Source of the DNA: Campylobacteraceae bacterium
GTDB taxonomy: Bacteria > Campylobacterota > Campylobacteria > Campylobacterales > Sulfurovaceae
Reading direction: 5' to 3'
DNA length: 64,000 nt
Assembly: GCA_027100635.1 (NCBI GenBank)
Contig: JAMOOQ010000038.1
Coordinates: forward strand, 1 to 64,000
The notes beneath the pieces are model-generated. The model made no database searches. It was not told the DNA's origin and was given only the letters and a program-made list of their open reading frames with translations. Made by a program: the position numbers and the translations under genes. Each line of letters opens with the position of its first letter. The first letter of the stretch is position 1. Below are positions 50,157 through 60,707 of this stretch, one piece after another.

Positions 50157-52835
50157 ATGAAAACAATTACTATTATAGATACATTTGGCTTTTTCTTTCG
50201 CTCATATTTTGCTCTTCCACCTTTGCGTAATTCAGAAGGATTTTCAACAGGACTTCTCACTGGATTTATTAAGCTTGTGGATTCTTTACATACCTATCAC
50301 TCCACAGATTATCTTGTATTTGCTCTTGATAGCAAAGGGAAAACATTTAGAAATGATCTTTTTGAAGATTATAAGGCCAACCGTTCAACTCCTCCTGAAG
50401 ATTTAACCAAACAGCTTCCAATTGCAATTAAATGGATAGAGAAGATGGGATTTGCAAATATTGCAATGAGTGGATATGAAGCAGATGATATAATTGCATC
50501 TCTAACAAAAAAAGCAGTAGAAAATGGTTTAAATGTAAATATCGTATCTCATGATAAAGACCTATATCAATTAATTGAAGATGGCAAAGTTACTATTTTT
50601 GATAGCGTAAAGAAAAAGTCTATAAATGAGGCTTTGTGTTATGAAAAGTTTAATGTTTACCCAAAAGATTTTACCAACTTTCAGTCAATATTAGGAGATA
50701 GTTCTGACAATATCCCTGGGGTTAAGGGGATTGGACAAAAAGGGGCATCAAAGCTTATTAATGAATTTTCTACACTAGAAAATATATATGAAAATATTAG
50801 TACTTGTGGAACTCCAAGGATAAAAAAGCTACTCGTGGAAAGTCGTGAAATGGCATTTTTATCAAGAGAACTTGTAACACTAAAAACAGACCTAATAGAT
50901 GATTTTGATTTAGAAAAATTTGTATTTGAAGATAAAAATTATTTGAGTTGTTTAGCTGATGAATTTGTAGATTATGAGATGAAACAAGCATTAAGTAGTG
51001 CGTTAAGAGGTCATAATAAAAAACAGTTAGAAGTTAAAAAAGAGGAAAAATTATCATTTCAATATGCTAAGCTTGATAATATTCAAGATTTAAATAGAGT
51101 TATAGATAATATACCTAAAAATAGTATTATTGCTTTTGATACAGAGACAACAGGTCTTGATACAAAAAAAGTAGATTTGGTTGGATTTTCTTTTTCAATA
51201 AGTGAAATAGGTGGATATTATGTCCCCATTGCCCATAGTTATTTGGGAGTTGGAAATCAAGTTTTATTAGAGGATGCACTTAAATCTATTAAGAAACTGC
51301 TGAAATTTAAGATAGTTGGTCAAAATTTGAAATTTGATTTTTCACTTTTATATAATAGATATGGATTTGATAAGATTGATATATTCGCAGATACTATGAT
51401 TATGGCATGGTTACTTGATAGTAGTTCTAAAGTTGGGCTAGATTCATTGGCAAAAAAATATTTCAAATATGAGATGAAACCATTTAAGGATATTGTAAAA
51501 AAAGGTGAAGATTTTAGTTTTGTGGATATTGATACAGCCTCTTTTTATGCAGTTGAAGATGCGTGGATGAGCCGAAAATTATATGTTAAACTTCTATCAG
51601 AACTAGAGCTTAATAGTGAATTTTATATAGATATTGCTTTAAAAATAGAATATCCTTTTATTAATGTTTTAGCTAAAATGGAAAGAGTAGGGATAAAAAT
51701 AGATATAAAAAAACTAAACTCTTTAGAGATAAGATTAGAGGATAATTTAAACTCTCTTACAAGTAAAATCTATGAAGAAGCTGGAAGTGAATTTAATATT
51801 CGCTCAACTCAACAACTTGGGGTTATTTTATTTGAATATTTAGGGCTTAAAGGTGGCAAAAAAACGAAAACTGGATTTAGCACAAATGAAGCAGTTTTAC
51901 AAAGTATTAAAGATAAACATCCAATTATTAAACTAATATTAGAATATCGTGAGTATCAAAAAATAATCTCAACTTATGTAAAACCTCTTTTAAAATTGGC
52001 AAAAGATGATAAAAATAGCAGAGTATATACATCATTTATTCAAACGGGAACAGCAACAGGACGATTAAGCTCTAAAAATCCAAACTTACAAAATATCCCT
52101 GTACGAAGTGCATTAGGACGAGAAGTACGAGAAGCATTTATTGCAAAAGATGGATATAAATTGGTAGGAATTGATTATTCTCAGATTGAACTTAGACTTT
52201 TAGCACATTTTAGCCAAGATAAAGCATTGATGGAAGCGTTTAGAGATGGATTAGATATTCATATGCAAACTGCAATTAAACTTTTTGGAGAAGATGAAGC
52301 AAAAGCTAAACGCTCATTTGCCAAATCTATTAACTTTGGACTTTTATATGGTATGGGAAGTAAAAAATTATCAGAAGAACTAAATATCACAACAACAGAA
52401 GCTAAAGAGATTATGAAAAATTATTTTGAGGCTTTTCCTACAATTAAATATTTTTTAGATGGTGTAGCAAATGATGTAAAGGAGATTGGATTTGTAGAGA
52501 CTATATCTAAAAGAAGACGATTATTTGATTATGAAAATGCCAATGGGATGCAAAAAGCATCTTTTCAAAGAGAATCTGTAAATACACTTTTTCAAGGTTC
52601 AGCTTCAGATTTAATTAAACTATCTATGCTAGAAATTGACACAATTATTGAAAATGAAAAACTAGATGCTAATATGCTTCTACAAATTCATGATGAACTT
52701 ATCTTTGAGATAAAAGATAATAAAGTTGATGAACTTAGCAAAAAATTTACGAATATTATGGAAAATATTATTAAGCTTAAAGTTCCTCTTGAATGTTCTG
52801 TGAGTATTGGAGATAGTTGGGGTGAATTGAAATAA
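50157..52835 (+). CDS. polA: DNA polymerase I
   Basis: Fills gaps and removes RNA primers. The 892-residue protein has three domains: the 5'-3' exonuclease (about 1-290; ALDSKGKTFRNDLFEDYKANR, GYEADDIIASL, SDNIPGVKGIGQKGA), a 3'-5' exonuclease (about 310-490) with IAFDTETTGLD and HSYLGVGN, GQNLKFDFSLLYNR and FYAVEDAWMSRKL, so the proofreading residues are kept, and the polymerase (about 530-892) with VGIDYSQIELRLLAHF, FAKSINFGLLYGMG and LLQIHDELIFEI. Proofreading is lost in some relatives, so its retention is informative. Confidence 0.97.
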   Translation: MKTITIIDTFGFFFRSYFALPPLRNSEGFSTGLLTGFIKLVDSLHTYHSTDYLVFALDSKGKTFRNDLFEDYKANRSTPPEDLTKQLPIAIKWIEKMGFANIAMSGYEADDIIASLTKKAVENGLNVNIVSHDKDLYQLIEDGKVTIFDSVKKKSINEALCYEKFNVYPKDFTNFQSILGDSSDNIPGVKGIGQKGASKLINEFSTLENIYENISTCGTPRIKKLLVESREMAFLSRELVTLKTDLIDDFDLEKFVFEDKNYLSCLADEFVDYEMKQALSSALRGHNKKQLEVKKEEKLSFQYAKLDNIQDLNRVIDNIPKNSIIAFDTETTGLDTKKVDLVGFSFSISEIGGYYVPIAHSYLGVGNQVLLEDALKSIKKLLKFKIVGQNLKFDFSLLYNRYGFDKIDIFADTMIMAWLLDSSSKVGLDSLAKKYFKYEMKPFKDIVKKGEDFSFVDIDTASFYAVEDAWMSRKLYVKLLSELELNSEFYIDIALKIEYPFINVLAKMERVGIKIDIKKLNSLEIRLEDNLNSLTSKIYEEAGSEFNIRSTQQLGVILFEYLGLKGGKKTKTGFSTNEAVLQSIKDKHPIIKLILEYREYQKIISTYVKPLLKLAKDDKNSRVYTSFIQTGTATGRLSSKNPNLQNIPVRSALGREVREAFIAKDGYKLVGIDYSQIELRLLAHFSQDKALMEAFRDGLDIHMQTAIKLFGEDEAKAKRSFAKSINFGLLYGMGSKKLSEELNITTTEAKEIMKNYFEAFPTIKYFLDGVANDVKEIGFVETISKRRRLFDYENANGMQKASFQRESVNTLFQGSASDLIKLSMLEIDTIIENEKLDANMLLQIHDELIFEIKDNKVDELSKKFTNIMENIIKLKVPLECSVSIGDSWGELK

Positions 52836-52928
52836 GATTTAGTTGATTAGAGTTTGATTTTTTACTTTTAAAAGTAGTGAATTGTCATAAAACTCTAGGA
52901 TACGAGATATGATATTTAAAAAATATAC

Positions 52929-54968
52929 TCATTTACACTCAGCTTCTTTTAACATATTAGCTTCACATAAAAATATTGATGGTGTGAAATTTATTTTTTT
53001 AATTTTATCATATTTAGATAAAGATAAATATAGTTTATCTCTTGCTCTTGTAACTGCCACATAAAAAAGTCTTCGCTCCTCTTCCTCTCCACCAGCTTTA
53101 GATGCTAATTTTCTATTTGGGAATCTTCCATCCATTAAATCAATCACAAAAACCTCTTCAAATTCAAGACCTTTACTTGCATGAACAGTTAAAAGATTTA
53201 CCCCTTCACCTTCACTCAATTCTCCACCACCCAAAATCATAGCATTTATAAATTTTGTTAAATCTTTATATTGCCTAGATAAATTTAATAAAAGTTCAGC
53301 TTTACTTTTAATTCTATCTTTTGATTCATCTTTTCTTTTTACATCTATCTCACCTGTTTTTAATTTGGCTCTATTGGTGGATAATAGTTCTATTAAATAT
53401 CTATATAAATCTGAGGATATAGCATTTCTTAAAATATGGGAAGGGTGTTGAGTTTTATTTATATTACTTATAAATTTATAATAATAATCTAAATACTTCA
53501 CCCCATCACGCGTTAATCTTGGATGTTTTAAAATTGGATGTTTTTTAATATGAGTAGAGATATCCATACTACTAAATCTTGATAAAGAACCTATCTCCAA
53601 ATCATCATCAAAGAGTCCTAATTGTACATTTTTATTTGGATTTAATTTTGGTAAATCATTATATGCAGGAGATAGCAAACCTCTAGTTAAATTACCATGA
53701 CCAAAATGATTTAAACATACAAAAAGTTCTTTTGATAAAGCACTACCTACACCTTTCGCATACTCAAAAATATGGATAAATGCCATCATATCTTTTTGAT
53801 TAACTATTAAAGATAATAAATCTAATAAAAATTTTATCTCTTTTGAATCAAAAAAGCTTGTACCACCTTTTCTTTTACATGGGATATTTAGCTCTCGTAA
53901 AGTTGCCTCAATCCCATCTGCACTAGAGTTATTTCTAAAAATTACAGCAATATTTTCATAAGAGGTTGAATTATTTTTAATAGTAGTAGATATTGATTGA
54001 TACTGTTCAAAAAGCTCTTCGTATATCAAAAGTTTAGGTGCAATATTTTCCCCTGTTCTTCCAACTTCTAAGCTTTTTGGATATATTCTCTCATTTTTTT
54101 CTATAACCTTATTTGCAAGTGATAAAATTGATGCAGTTGAGCGATAATTTTTTTTAAGAGTAAATAGGTTTGCATTTTTATATCTTGTGGTAAAAGTTGA
54201 TATATTCTCTATATTCGCACCATTAAAAGCATAAATACTTTGATCATAATCTCCTACACAAAATAAAGATTTACTCTTTAATTCATCAATTAAAGCTCCT
54301 TGAAGAGTATTTGTATCTTGATACTCATCAACTAATATCTCATCTATCTCTATATGATTTTCTTTGATATATTCGCGTAATTTTAATAATAGGTCATTAA
54401 AAGAGACAAATCCATATTCTTTTTTAACATCCTCAAACTCATCAATTATATTCATATAAATATCTATTAAAACTTTATGTTCTGGGTACTTTTCTTCAAA
54501 CCATATATCAAAAGTATCAAGTGTTATATTTTGATAAAGATTGTATTGTTCATATAAAAATGTAGCACTAAATGGTTCAGTTTGATGACCTAATCTTTTA
54601 AATGCTCGTTTTTCATAGATACTTCTAAAAAGAGTTTTAAGTTCACTTGGCTGTTTTAGTGCAATATGAAAACCACTAGTCTTTAGCCATTTATAGCTAA
54701 TTGCATGAAATGTTCCTGATTGAATCTCTTTTATTATATTAGATGGAAAAAAATTACCCAACCTTGCAACCATCTCTCCTGCTGCTTTATTTGTAAATGT
54801 AAGCAACAAAATTTTAGAGGGTTTAATCCCCTGCTTAAGCAGATGAGCTATTCTCCCTACTATTGTTGAAGTTTTGCCTGTTCCTGCACTTGCAATTATT
54901 AAATTATGCCCCAAAGGTGCCATAGCAGCACTGAGTTGCTCTTGATTTAAATTTGATAGAGGCATCAA
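52929..54968 (-). CDS. UvrD/PcrA-like superfamily 1 DNA helicase
   Basis: A 679-residue 3'-5' helicase with Walker A ASAGTGKTSTIVGRIAHLL, LLTFTNKAAGEM, SFNDLLLKL, Walker B VDEYQDTN, GDYDQSIYAFNGA, KKNYRST, TVHASKGLEF and FYVAVTRARDKLYLS. This fits the Rep/PcrA/UvrD group; the order of likeness cannot be settled here. The preceding gene on the same strand ends 2 bases upstream. Confidence 0.92.
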   Translation of the reverse strand: MMPLSNLNQEQLSAAMAPLGHNLIIASAGTGKTSTIVGRIAHLLKQGIKPSKILLLTFTNKAAGEMVARLGNFFPSNIIKEIQSGTFHAISYKWLKTSGFHIALKQPSELKTLFRSIYEKRAFKRLGHQTEPFSATFLYEQYNLYQNITLDTFDIWFEEKYPEHKVLIDIYMNIIDEFEDVKKEYGFVSFNDLLLKLREYIKENHIEIDEILVDEYQDTNTLQGALIDELKSKSLFCVGDYDQSIYAFNGANIENISTFTTRYKNANLFTLKKNYRSTASILSLANKVIEKNERIYPKSLEVGRTGENIAPKLLIYEELFEQYQSISTTIKNNSTSYENIAVIFRNNSSADGIEATLRELNIPCKRKGGTSFFDSKEIKFLLDLLSLIVNQKDMMAFIHIFEYAKGVGSALSKELFVCLNHFGHGNLTRGLLSPAYNDLPKLNPNKNVQLGLFDDDLEIGSLSRFSSMDISTHIKKHPILKHPRLTRDGVKYLDYYYKFISNINKTQHPSHILRNAISSDLYRYLIELLSTNRAKLKTGEIDVKRKDESKDRIKSKAELLLNLSRQYKDLTKFINAMILGGGELSEGEGVNLLTVHASKGLEFEEVFVIDLMDGRFPNRKLASKAGGEEEERRLFYVAVTRARDKLYLSLSKYDKIKKINFTPSIFLCEANMLKEAECK

Positions 54969-54969
54969 A

Positions 54970-55485
54970 CTATATCTCTATAGTAATTGGTTCATCTAAT
55001 CTAGTAATTAGAACCTCATAATATTCTAAATTCTGAAAAGATTTTTCATATCTCCATCTTAAAACAAATTCAATAATATCATTTTTTATTTCAGGTTCTA
55101 ATGATTGTGCTTTACCAAAGTATCCTAATGAAACATTTTTTGCTTTTTTCTTTCCATTTTTATCAGGTTCATAAGTGATTGCAATAATTTGAATATATTT
55201 ACCCTCTCTTACCTCTCCAAAATCATTCTCTTTCAATCCTATACCACTTAAATTCATAGCTTTATACAAAAATATATCACTAAAATCAGGAGATTTTTTA
55301 CAAATATCTAATTTCATATAAAGATCATTTACTTTACTGATATTAAATCTTCTAATATGCTTCATACTCTCTTTTGGAGACATTATACTATGGTTAATCT
55401 CTTCATTAGATATATTATTTTTTAGAGCTATTTTATCATCTAGTTTTTGAGTAAGTACTCTAATCCTATCAATATTATCAACCAT
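54970..55485 (-). CDS. Protein of unknown function
   Basis: A 171-residue soluble protein. No family recognised. Sections EVREGKYIQIIAITYEPDKN and IIEFVLRWRYEKSFQNLEYY suggest beta and helical parts. It starts 122 bases from the divergent murA region and ends one base before the helicase start, so it is likely in the same transcript and may be tied to helicase function. Confidence 0.7.
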   Translation of the reverse strand: MVDNIDRIRVLTQKLDDKIALKNNISNEEINHSIMSPKESMKHIRRFNISKVNDLYMKLDICKKSPDFSDIFLYKAMNLSGIGLKENDFGEVREGKYIQIIAITYEPDKNGKKKAKNVSLGYFGKAQSLEPEIKNDIIEFVLRWRYEKSFQNLEYYEVLITRLDEPITIEI

Positions 55486-55599
55486 AAATTACCTTAATAC
55501 TAAAATACTATAACTTCTTCATTCAAGATATTATATAATATTATAACATATCAAACGCTTAATATATAAAAATATAAGATATAAAATACTCCTTATTAG

Positions 55600-55605
55600 T
55601 ATAAT
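55600..55605 (+). promoter_or_regulatory. -10 box of murA
   Basis: TATAAT preceded by TTAG, 44 bases before the ATG at 55649, with AGGA as ribosome site. A TTG at 55607 would lie at the transcription start, which argues against it as start codon. Confidence 0.45.
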
Positions 55606-55648
55606 TTTGATAAAATTACACAAAACAATTATATATCTAGGAAAACTT

Positions 55649-56911
55649 ATGGATTATTTAAAAATAGAGGGTGGAGAGACTCTTAAAGGTAGTATCACAA
55701 TCAGTGGTGCAAAAAATGCAGCGTTACCAATTATTGCAGCAACCATTTTAAGTGATAAAGGTGTCACTCTTACAAATTTACCAAATGTTATTGATATCAA
55801 AACTTTAATCAAACTATTAGATATACTAGGAGCTAAAGTAAAATATGGTGAAAAAAGCTGTATTATAAATAACGGCACAATCAATTCAACAAAAGCAGTA
55901 TATGAAATAGTATCACAAATGAGAGCATCTATCTTAGTTTTAGGTCCTCTTTTGGCAAGATTTAAAGAGTGTGAGGTTAGCCTTCCTGGTGGATGTGCCA
56001 TAGGTCAAAGACCAATAGACTTACATCTTAAAGCTCTTGAGGCAATGGGTGCTAAAATAGAGATAAAAGGTGGATATGTAAAAGCAGAAGCACCAAATGG
56101 TCTTGTTGGTACAAAAATTATATTTGATAAAATTACAGTTGGTGGAACAGAAAATATTATTATGGCTGCCTCATTGGCAAAAGGGACTACAACTATTATA
56201 AATGCTGCCAAAGAGCCTGAGATTATTCAGCTATGTGAAATTATAAGAGATGCAGGGGTAAAAATTGATGGTATTGGAACTAGTGAGCTTACCATTGAAG
56301 GGACAGATGGGAAACCTCTTAAATTTAATGAAATAGAGATAATCCCTGATAGAATTGAAGCTGGGACTTACTTATGTGCAGGAGCAATAACAAATTCAAC
56401 TATTACACTACATAAAGTAAATGCAGAACATCTAAGAGCATCAATGAATAAACTAGAAGAGATGGGATGTAGTTTTGATATAGATGGAGATAGCATCACT
56501 ATTAAACCTGTTAAAAATTTAAACTCTGTAAATATAGTAACCACTGAATACCCAGGATTTCCTACAGATATGCAAGCACAATTTATGGCTTTATCTATAA
56601 TTACAGAGGGTGAAAGCTTAATAGAAGAGAGACTTTTTGAAAATAGATTTATGCATGTTAGTGAATTAAATAGATTAGGAGCTAATATATGGCTAAAGGG
56701 TAATATAGCAGCTGTTCATAAAGTAGAAGAACTTTATGGAGCTGATGTTATGGCAACTGATTTAAGAGCGAGTTCTGCATTAATTTTGGCAGCTCTTGTG
56801 GCTAACGGAACAACTAATGTACACAGAATATATCACCTTGATAGAGGATATGAAGATTTAGAGGGTAAACTTTTATCTTTAGGAGCAAAAATTCAAAGAT
56901 GTAAAGCTTAG
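55649..56911 (+). CDS. murA: UDP-N-acetylglucosamine 1-carboxyvinyltransferase
   Basis: First committed step of peptidoglycan synthesis; adds enolpyruvate to UDP-GlcNAc. I use the ATG at 55649, which gives 420 residues, the family length, beginning [20 protein letters not shown]; an upstream TTG adds 14 atypical residues. [24 protein letters not shown], the loop [14 protein letters not shown] (the fosfomycin-target Cys is in it), [33 protein letters not shown] and [13 protein letters not shown] are visible. Confidence 0.96.
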   Translation: MDYLKIEGGETLKGSITISGAKNAALPIIAATILSDKGVTLTNLPNVIDIKTLIKLLDILGAKVKYGEKSCIINNGTINSTKAVYEIVSQMRASILVLGPLLARFKECEVSLPGGCAIGQRPIDLHLKALEAMGAKIEIKGGYVKAEAPNGLVGTKIIFDKITVGGTENIIMAASLAKGTTTIINAAKEPEIIQLCEIIRDAGVKIDGIGTSELTIEGTDGKPLKFNEIEIIPDRIEAGTYLCAGAITNSTITLHKVNAEHLRASMNKLEEMGCSFDIDGDSITIKPVKNLNSVNIVTTEYPGFPTDMQAQFMALSIITEGESLIEERLFENRFMHVSELNRLGANIWLKGNIAAVHKVEELYGADVMATDLRASSALILAALVANGTTNVHRIYHLDRGYEDLEGKLLSLGAKIQRCKA

Positions 56912-56920
56912 AATAAATTT

Positions 56921-58245
56921 CTAAACCTTTATCTTTTGCCAATCTCCTTGATTAAAGGCTCTCCAAAGTAGTATCGCTTTAACAGTTGTATCACTTATCA
57001 TTGCAAGATATACAAATAAAATAGATTCAAAATAGTAGCTTAGTATAAAAGCAGGAAGAATACGAATAAACCACAAAGAGATAAAAGATTTATCTTAAGT
57101 GTTTTTTTGCTATCTCCTGCTCCTCTTAATGCTCCACTAAGTACAAAATTAAAAGCTAATGGAATTTGAGAAAGACCAACTATCATCAAATAAAAACTTG
57201 CCTCTTGAATCGTTTTTGCATCATCTGTAAAAAGGCGTACAATTGGCTCAGGTGTAAAAATCATAAAAACTCCCAAAGTAAACATAAAAGAGGTTGTATA
57301 TTTAAGTACTAATATTACATCTTCTTTTGCTTGAAGAGGATTTTTTGCACCTAAACCTTGCCCCATTAGTGTCATTGCAGCGATGGTAAATCCAATTCCT
57401 GGCATAAATGCTAACCCTTCAATTCTAAGTCCTAATTGATAACCAGCTAATGTTTCTGTACCATAATGAGCAATAATAACGGTAAAAAGCATAAATGATC
57501 CAAATGTTAAAGAGCGTTCAATAGAGGCAGGAAGACCAATTTTTAAGGCTCTTTTAATAAGTGATTTAGAGTAGTACCACAATGGTGTAAATGGGGTTTT
57601 TTTGTTGATATATAAATATGTATAGATTGAAAATTCCAAAATATTAACAATTACTGTAGCAATTCCGGCACCTAATACTCCAAAAGCTGGAACTCCAAAA
57701 TGTCCAAAAATTAATACATAATTTAATCCAATATTTAAAATTATAGAGAATATTTTGATGTAAAGTGGTGTAATTGTATCTCCATAAGAGTTAAAGGCAG
57801 AGACAAAAACTAGTTTTATAAATATAAAAGGCAACATTATTGTAAGGACTGTTACATACTCTGTTCCTAAAATTATAACTTCATTAACTGTTCCAAACCA
57901 AATAAATAATTTAGGAGCTAAAATATACCAAAGAATTGATATTGGAATAGATAGTAAAAATGCAAATTGTAATAAAGAAGCCAAACTCATTGATGCTCTT
58001 TGCAATTGTGAAGCACCTATAAAACGAGATATTAAAGCTGTTGTACCAATATGTAAAAGTGTAAGAACAGCAAAAACAAACATTAATGACTGAAGCCCAA
58101 GCCCAACAGCAGCAATAGCAAAAGCTGAAATCGTCCCAACCATTAAAAGATCGGTTATAACTTGAAGCATATCTAATAATGAATTAGTAGCTGATGGTAA
58201 CGCAATTGATAAAATCTTTTTATGTTTTTTTGTATTTATATTCAT
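56921..58245 (-). pseudogene. MATE-family efflux transporter, single-base frameshift
   Basis: Multidrug/Na+ antiporter family. The frame from 58245 gives 401 residues of a normal MATE protein: KILSIALPSATNSLLDMLQVI, VGLGLQSLMFVFAVL, GLRIEGLAFMPGIGFTIAAM and ALRGAGDSKKTLKINLL. It then goes off frame at the AAAA run 57083-57086 (+ strand). In the next frame the missing C-terminus is intact: FISLWFIRILPAFILSYYF onward to WRAFNQGDWQKIKV and a TAG at 56921-56923. Adding one T restores 441 residues, the usual MATE length. It may be a true mutation, a phase-variable homopolymer or a sequence error. Confidence 0.88.
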
Positions 58246-58376
58246 AAATTATATTCTTTTTTTGTATTATACCTATTATTATTTAATATAAATTCTTTCA
58301 ATACACTAATAAGTTGGTTAATCTCTTTTAGTTTCAAGAATATTTCATTCTTATTTATCATTTTCAAATCTTTCAT
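58242..58376 (-). CDS. Short ORF overlapping the MATE start
   Basis: ATG at 58374-58376 begins a 44-codon frame (MKDLKMINKNEIFLKLKEIN...) whose TGA overlaps the MATE ATG in the typical ATGA pattern. An inner ATG at 58359-58361 is the other possible start. No strong ribosome site is seen for either. The sequence is a charged amphipathic helix. The 4-base overlap suggests translational coupling or a regulatory leader peptide, but this ORF is weakly supported. Confidence 0.35.
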   Translation of the reverse strand: MKDLKMINKNEIFLKLKEINQLISVLKEFILNNNRYNTKKEYNL

Positions 58377-58394
58377 ATACTAAAAAACAATTAT

Positions 58395-58660
58395 TCACGA
58401 TAAATCTAAACTTCCTGAACCAAATAAAAATTCTCCTAACATATATAAAGAAAGCGTTATTAATGGAGATAGATACAGATGTGTATAGTATTTATCTCTA
58501 AAGATATACCATAAAATTGAATTCCATGATATAATTAAGAATATAATATGAAGTATAAATATATATATTACAGGTCGTGTCATCATTCCAAATGTAGCCA
58601 TAATAGAGAGAAATGTAAAAAGTCCAAATACAAAGAGTGTTTTTTTAATATTTTTATCAC
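58395..58660 (-). CDS. Small membrane protein, function unknown
   Basis: I extend it to a GTG at 58658-58660, four bases after the lipoprotein gene's stop, giving 88 residues with three hydrophobic segments (FVFGLFTFLSIMATF, VIYIFILHIIFLIISW, LSPLITLSLYMLGEFLFG). The shorter ATG start at 58601 would cut the first segment. Neither start has a clear ribosome site; close spacing to the preceding gene favours coupling. No family recognised. Confidence 0.6.
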
Positions 58661-58664
58661 AAAT

Positions 58665-59192
58665 TTATTTAGATTTTGCATTAAATAGATATTTAGCCAC
58701 TTTATAAAACTTTATTCTCTTTATTCCATAATCTTTATGAGATAATACAAAGTTAAATCTTTTTTTTGATTTATGAGCAAAAGTTACAAGATAATATTTA
58801 CTCCAATTATTTACCATTGGGATATTTTTTAAAATATCATCATTAATCGATAACTCTTTAATATCTTTTGGATATTTTCTTCCTAATCTTATTGAATAAG
58901 AATTATTTAAATCCATAGAGAGACTACTATTAGTATCTTCAAAAAATATTCCAACAATGAATCTTTCACCTTTTTCTTTTTGTTTTTTTGAACTTTTATA
59001 CTTTAAATATTCTTTAGAATGAAGATATGTAATAGATAACATAGCTTTTGTTTCATTATTATCAGATAAAATTATTTTTTGTGTTTGCTGAAGATTTGCA
59101 TAAAAATCTTGTTTATTATGTAATTGATTAAGCATCTTATTTTCGCAACTAGTTAAAAATAAAACTAATAAAGTAACTATCACTATTTTCAA
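58665..59192 (-). CDS. Lipoprotein of unknown function
   Basis: A 175-residue protein with a lipoprotein signal (IVIVTLLVLFLTSCEN, lipobox LTSC) and a charged, beta-rich body (RFIVGIFFEDTNSSLSMD, SKYYLVTFAHKSKKRFNFVLS). No family recognised. The small membrane protein follows it by four bases, suggesting a two-gene unit. It is divergent from der with 95 bases between. Confidence 0.75.
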   Translation of the reverse strand: MKIVIVTLLVLFLTSCENKMLNQLHNKQDFYANLQQTQKIILSDNNETKAMLSITYLHSKEYLKYKSSKKQKEKGERFIVGIFFEDTNSSLSMDLNNSYSIRLGRKYPKDIKELSINDDILKNIPMVNNWSKYYLVTFAHKSKKRFNFVLSHKDYGIKRIKFYKVAKYLFNAKSK

Positions 59193-59261
59193 TTAACACT
59201 CCATTTATTGGGATAAAAATTGATTTTATCATAATTTGAGTTAAATGATGGGAAAATTTGG

Positions 59262-59267
59262 TAAAAT
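59262..59267 (+). promoter_or_regulatory. -10 box of der
   Basis: TAAAAT in TTTGGTAAAATACG, 26 bases before the ATG at 59288, followed by AAAGGAA. Confidence 0.4.
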
Positions 59268-59287
59268 ACGCTAAAGGAATATAGTTT

Positions 59288-60706
59288 ATGAAAAAAGTAG
59301 CAATATTGGGTCGTCCAAATGTGGGCAAAAGTTCCCTATTTAATAGATTAGCAAGAGAAAGAGATGCAATAACATCTGATGTAAGTGGTACAACAAGAGA
59401 TATAAAAAAGAGAATTGTTACTATATCAGGTAATAGAGATTTTGAAGTGATTGATACTGGTGGAATTGATGATAGTTCTGAGCTGTTTTCAAAAGTTAAA
59501 GAGTTAGCTCTTAGAACTGCAACAGAAGCTGATGTAATTTTGTATGTCGTTGATGGTAAAGTTATCCCGGACGAAGAGGATAAAGAGCTGTTTTATTATC
59601 TTCAAGAGTTAAAAAAACCGATAGCTTTAGTGGTAAATAAGATAGATAATGATAAAGAGGAAAATACTAAGTTTTGGGACTTTTTGGAGTTTGGTGCAGA
59701 TATGACACTGCCTATTTCTGTAAGCCATAACCGAAGAATGAATGCATTTTATGAATGGCTAGAGCTGTATATCCCAGAAAAAGAGGAGCCTGTTTTAATA
59801 GAAGAGGATGAACCAACTCTTGAAGATGTTTTATTAAATGATGATGAAGCTGGTGAAGATGATATGACTCTTGAAGATATTAGCGATGAAGACAATGATA
59901 CTGATATAAGAGTGGCGATTATAGGAAGAGTAAATACAGGTAAAAGTTCATTGCTTAATGCAATTCTACAAGAGGAAAGAGTAGTCGTTAGCCCAGTAGC
60001 AGGAACAACCATTGACCCTATTGATGAAGCTATTGAGTATGATAATCACAAAATTACATTTATTGATACTGCTGGTATTAGACGAAGAGGTAAGATTCTT
60101 GGGATTGAAAAATATGCACTAGGGCGAACAACAGAGATGTTGGAAAATGCTAATATGGTTCTTTTGATAATTGATGCAACTGTGGGGGTAACCGAACTTG
60201 ATGAAAGGGTAGCTGGACTTATTGAAAAATATAGATTATCTTGTTTGATAGTTATTAATAAATGGGATATTAAAGGTGAAAAAAGTTATGAAAAAGCTGT
60301 AGATGAGATTAGAGATGAACTAAAATTTTTACACTATGCACCACTTATTACAATATCGGCAAAAACAGGTTTAAGAGTTCACAAGATTTTGGATGAAACA
60401 ATTAAAATATATAAAAGATATAAACAAAGAATCCCAACAGCAGAGTTAAATAATATTTTAAGAAGAGCAATAAATAGACATCATGTTCCATCATACAATG
60501 GAGCAACTGTTAGAATTAAATTTGCAACACAATATGAGACTAAACCACCAAAGATTGCAATTATTACAAATAGACCAGATGGATTACATTTTTCTTATAA
60601 AAGATATTTATCAAATGCATTTAGAGAATCTTTTGATTTTGAAGGTGTTCCATTGGATATTGTGGCAAGAAAAAGAGGCGAACGAGTGGAGAATAACGAG
60701 GGTTAA
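59288..60706 (+). CDS. der: GTPase Der (EngA)
   Basis: Ribosome-assembly GTPase for the 50S subunit. The 472-residue protein has two G domains: GRPNVGKSSLFNRL with DTGGI and NKID in the first, GRVNTGKSSLLNAIL with DTAGIRRRGK and NKWD in the second, plus a C-terminal KH-like domain (RIPTAELNNILRRA, KPPKIAIITNRPD, FRESFDFEGVPLDI). The linker between the G domains is long and acidic (EEDEPTLEDVLLNDDEAGED). The second domain has VNTGKSS where VNVGKSS is usual. Confidence 0.96.
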   Translation: MKKVAILGRPNVGKSSLFNRLARERDAITSDVSGTTRDIKKRIVTISGNRDFEVIDTGGIDDSSELFSKVKELALRTATEADVILYVVDGKVIPDEEDKELFYYLQELKKPIALVVNKIDNDKEENTKFWDFLEFGADMTLPISVSHNRRMNAFYEWLELYIPEKEEPVLIEEDEPTLEDVLLNDDEAGEDDMTLEDISDEDNDTDIRVAIIGRVNTGKSSLLNAILQEERVVVSPVAGTTIDPIDEAIEYDNHKITFIDTAGIRRRGKILGIEKYALGRTTEMLENANMVLLIIDATVGVTELDERVAGLIEKYRLSCLIVINKWDIKGEKSYEKAVDEIRDELKFLHYAPLITISAKTGLRVHKILDETIKIYKRYKQRIPTAELNNILRRAINRHHVPSYNGATVRIKFATQYETKPPKIAIITNRPDGLHFSYKRYLSNAFRESFDFEGVPLDIVARKRGERVENNEG

Positions 60707-60707
60707 T

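Noticed and set aside
55607-55648. Upstream TTG start for murA
   Set aside because: It falls at the expected transcription start and adds residues absent from the family; the ATG at 55649 has a good ribosome site.
60483-60707. N-terminal extension of the Fic gene
   Set aside because: It lies inside der in another frame; the ATG at 60708 gives a normal Fic protein.
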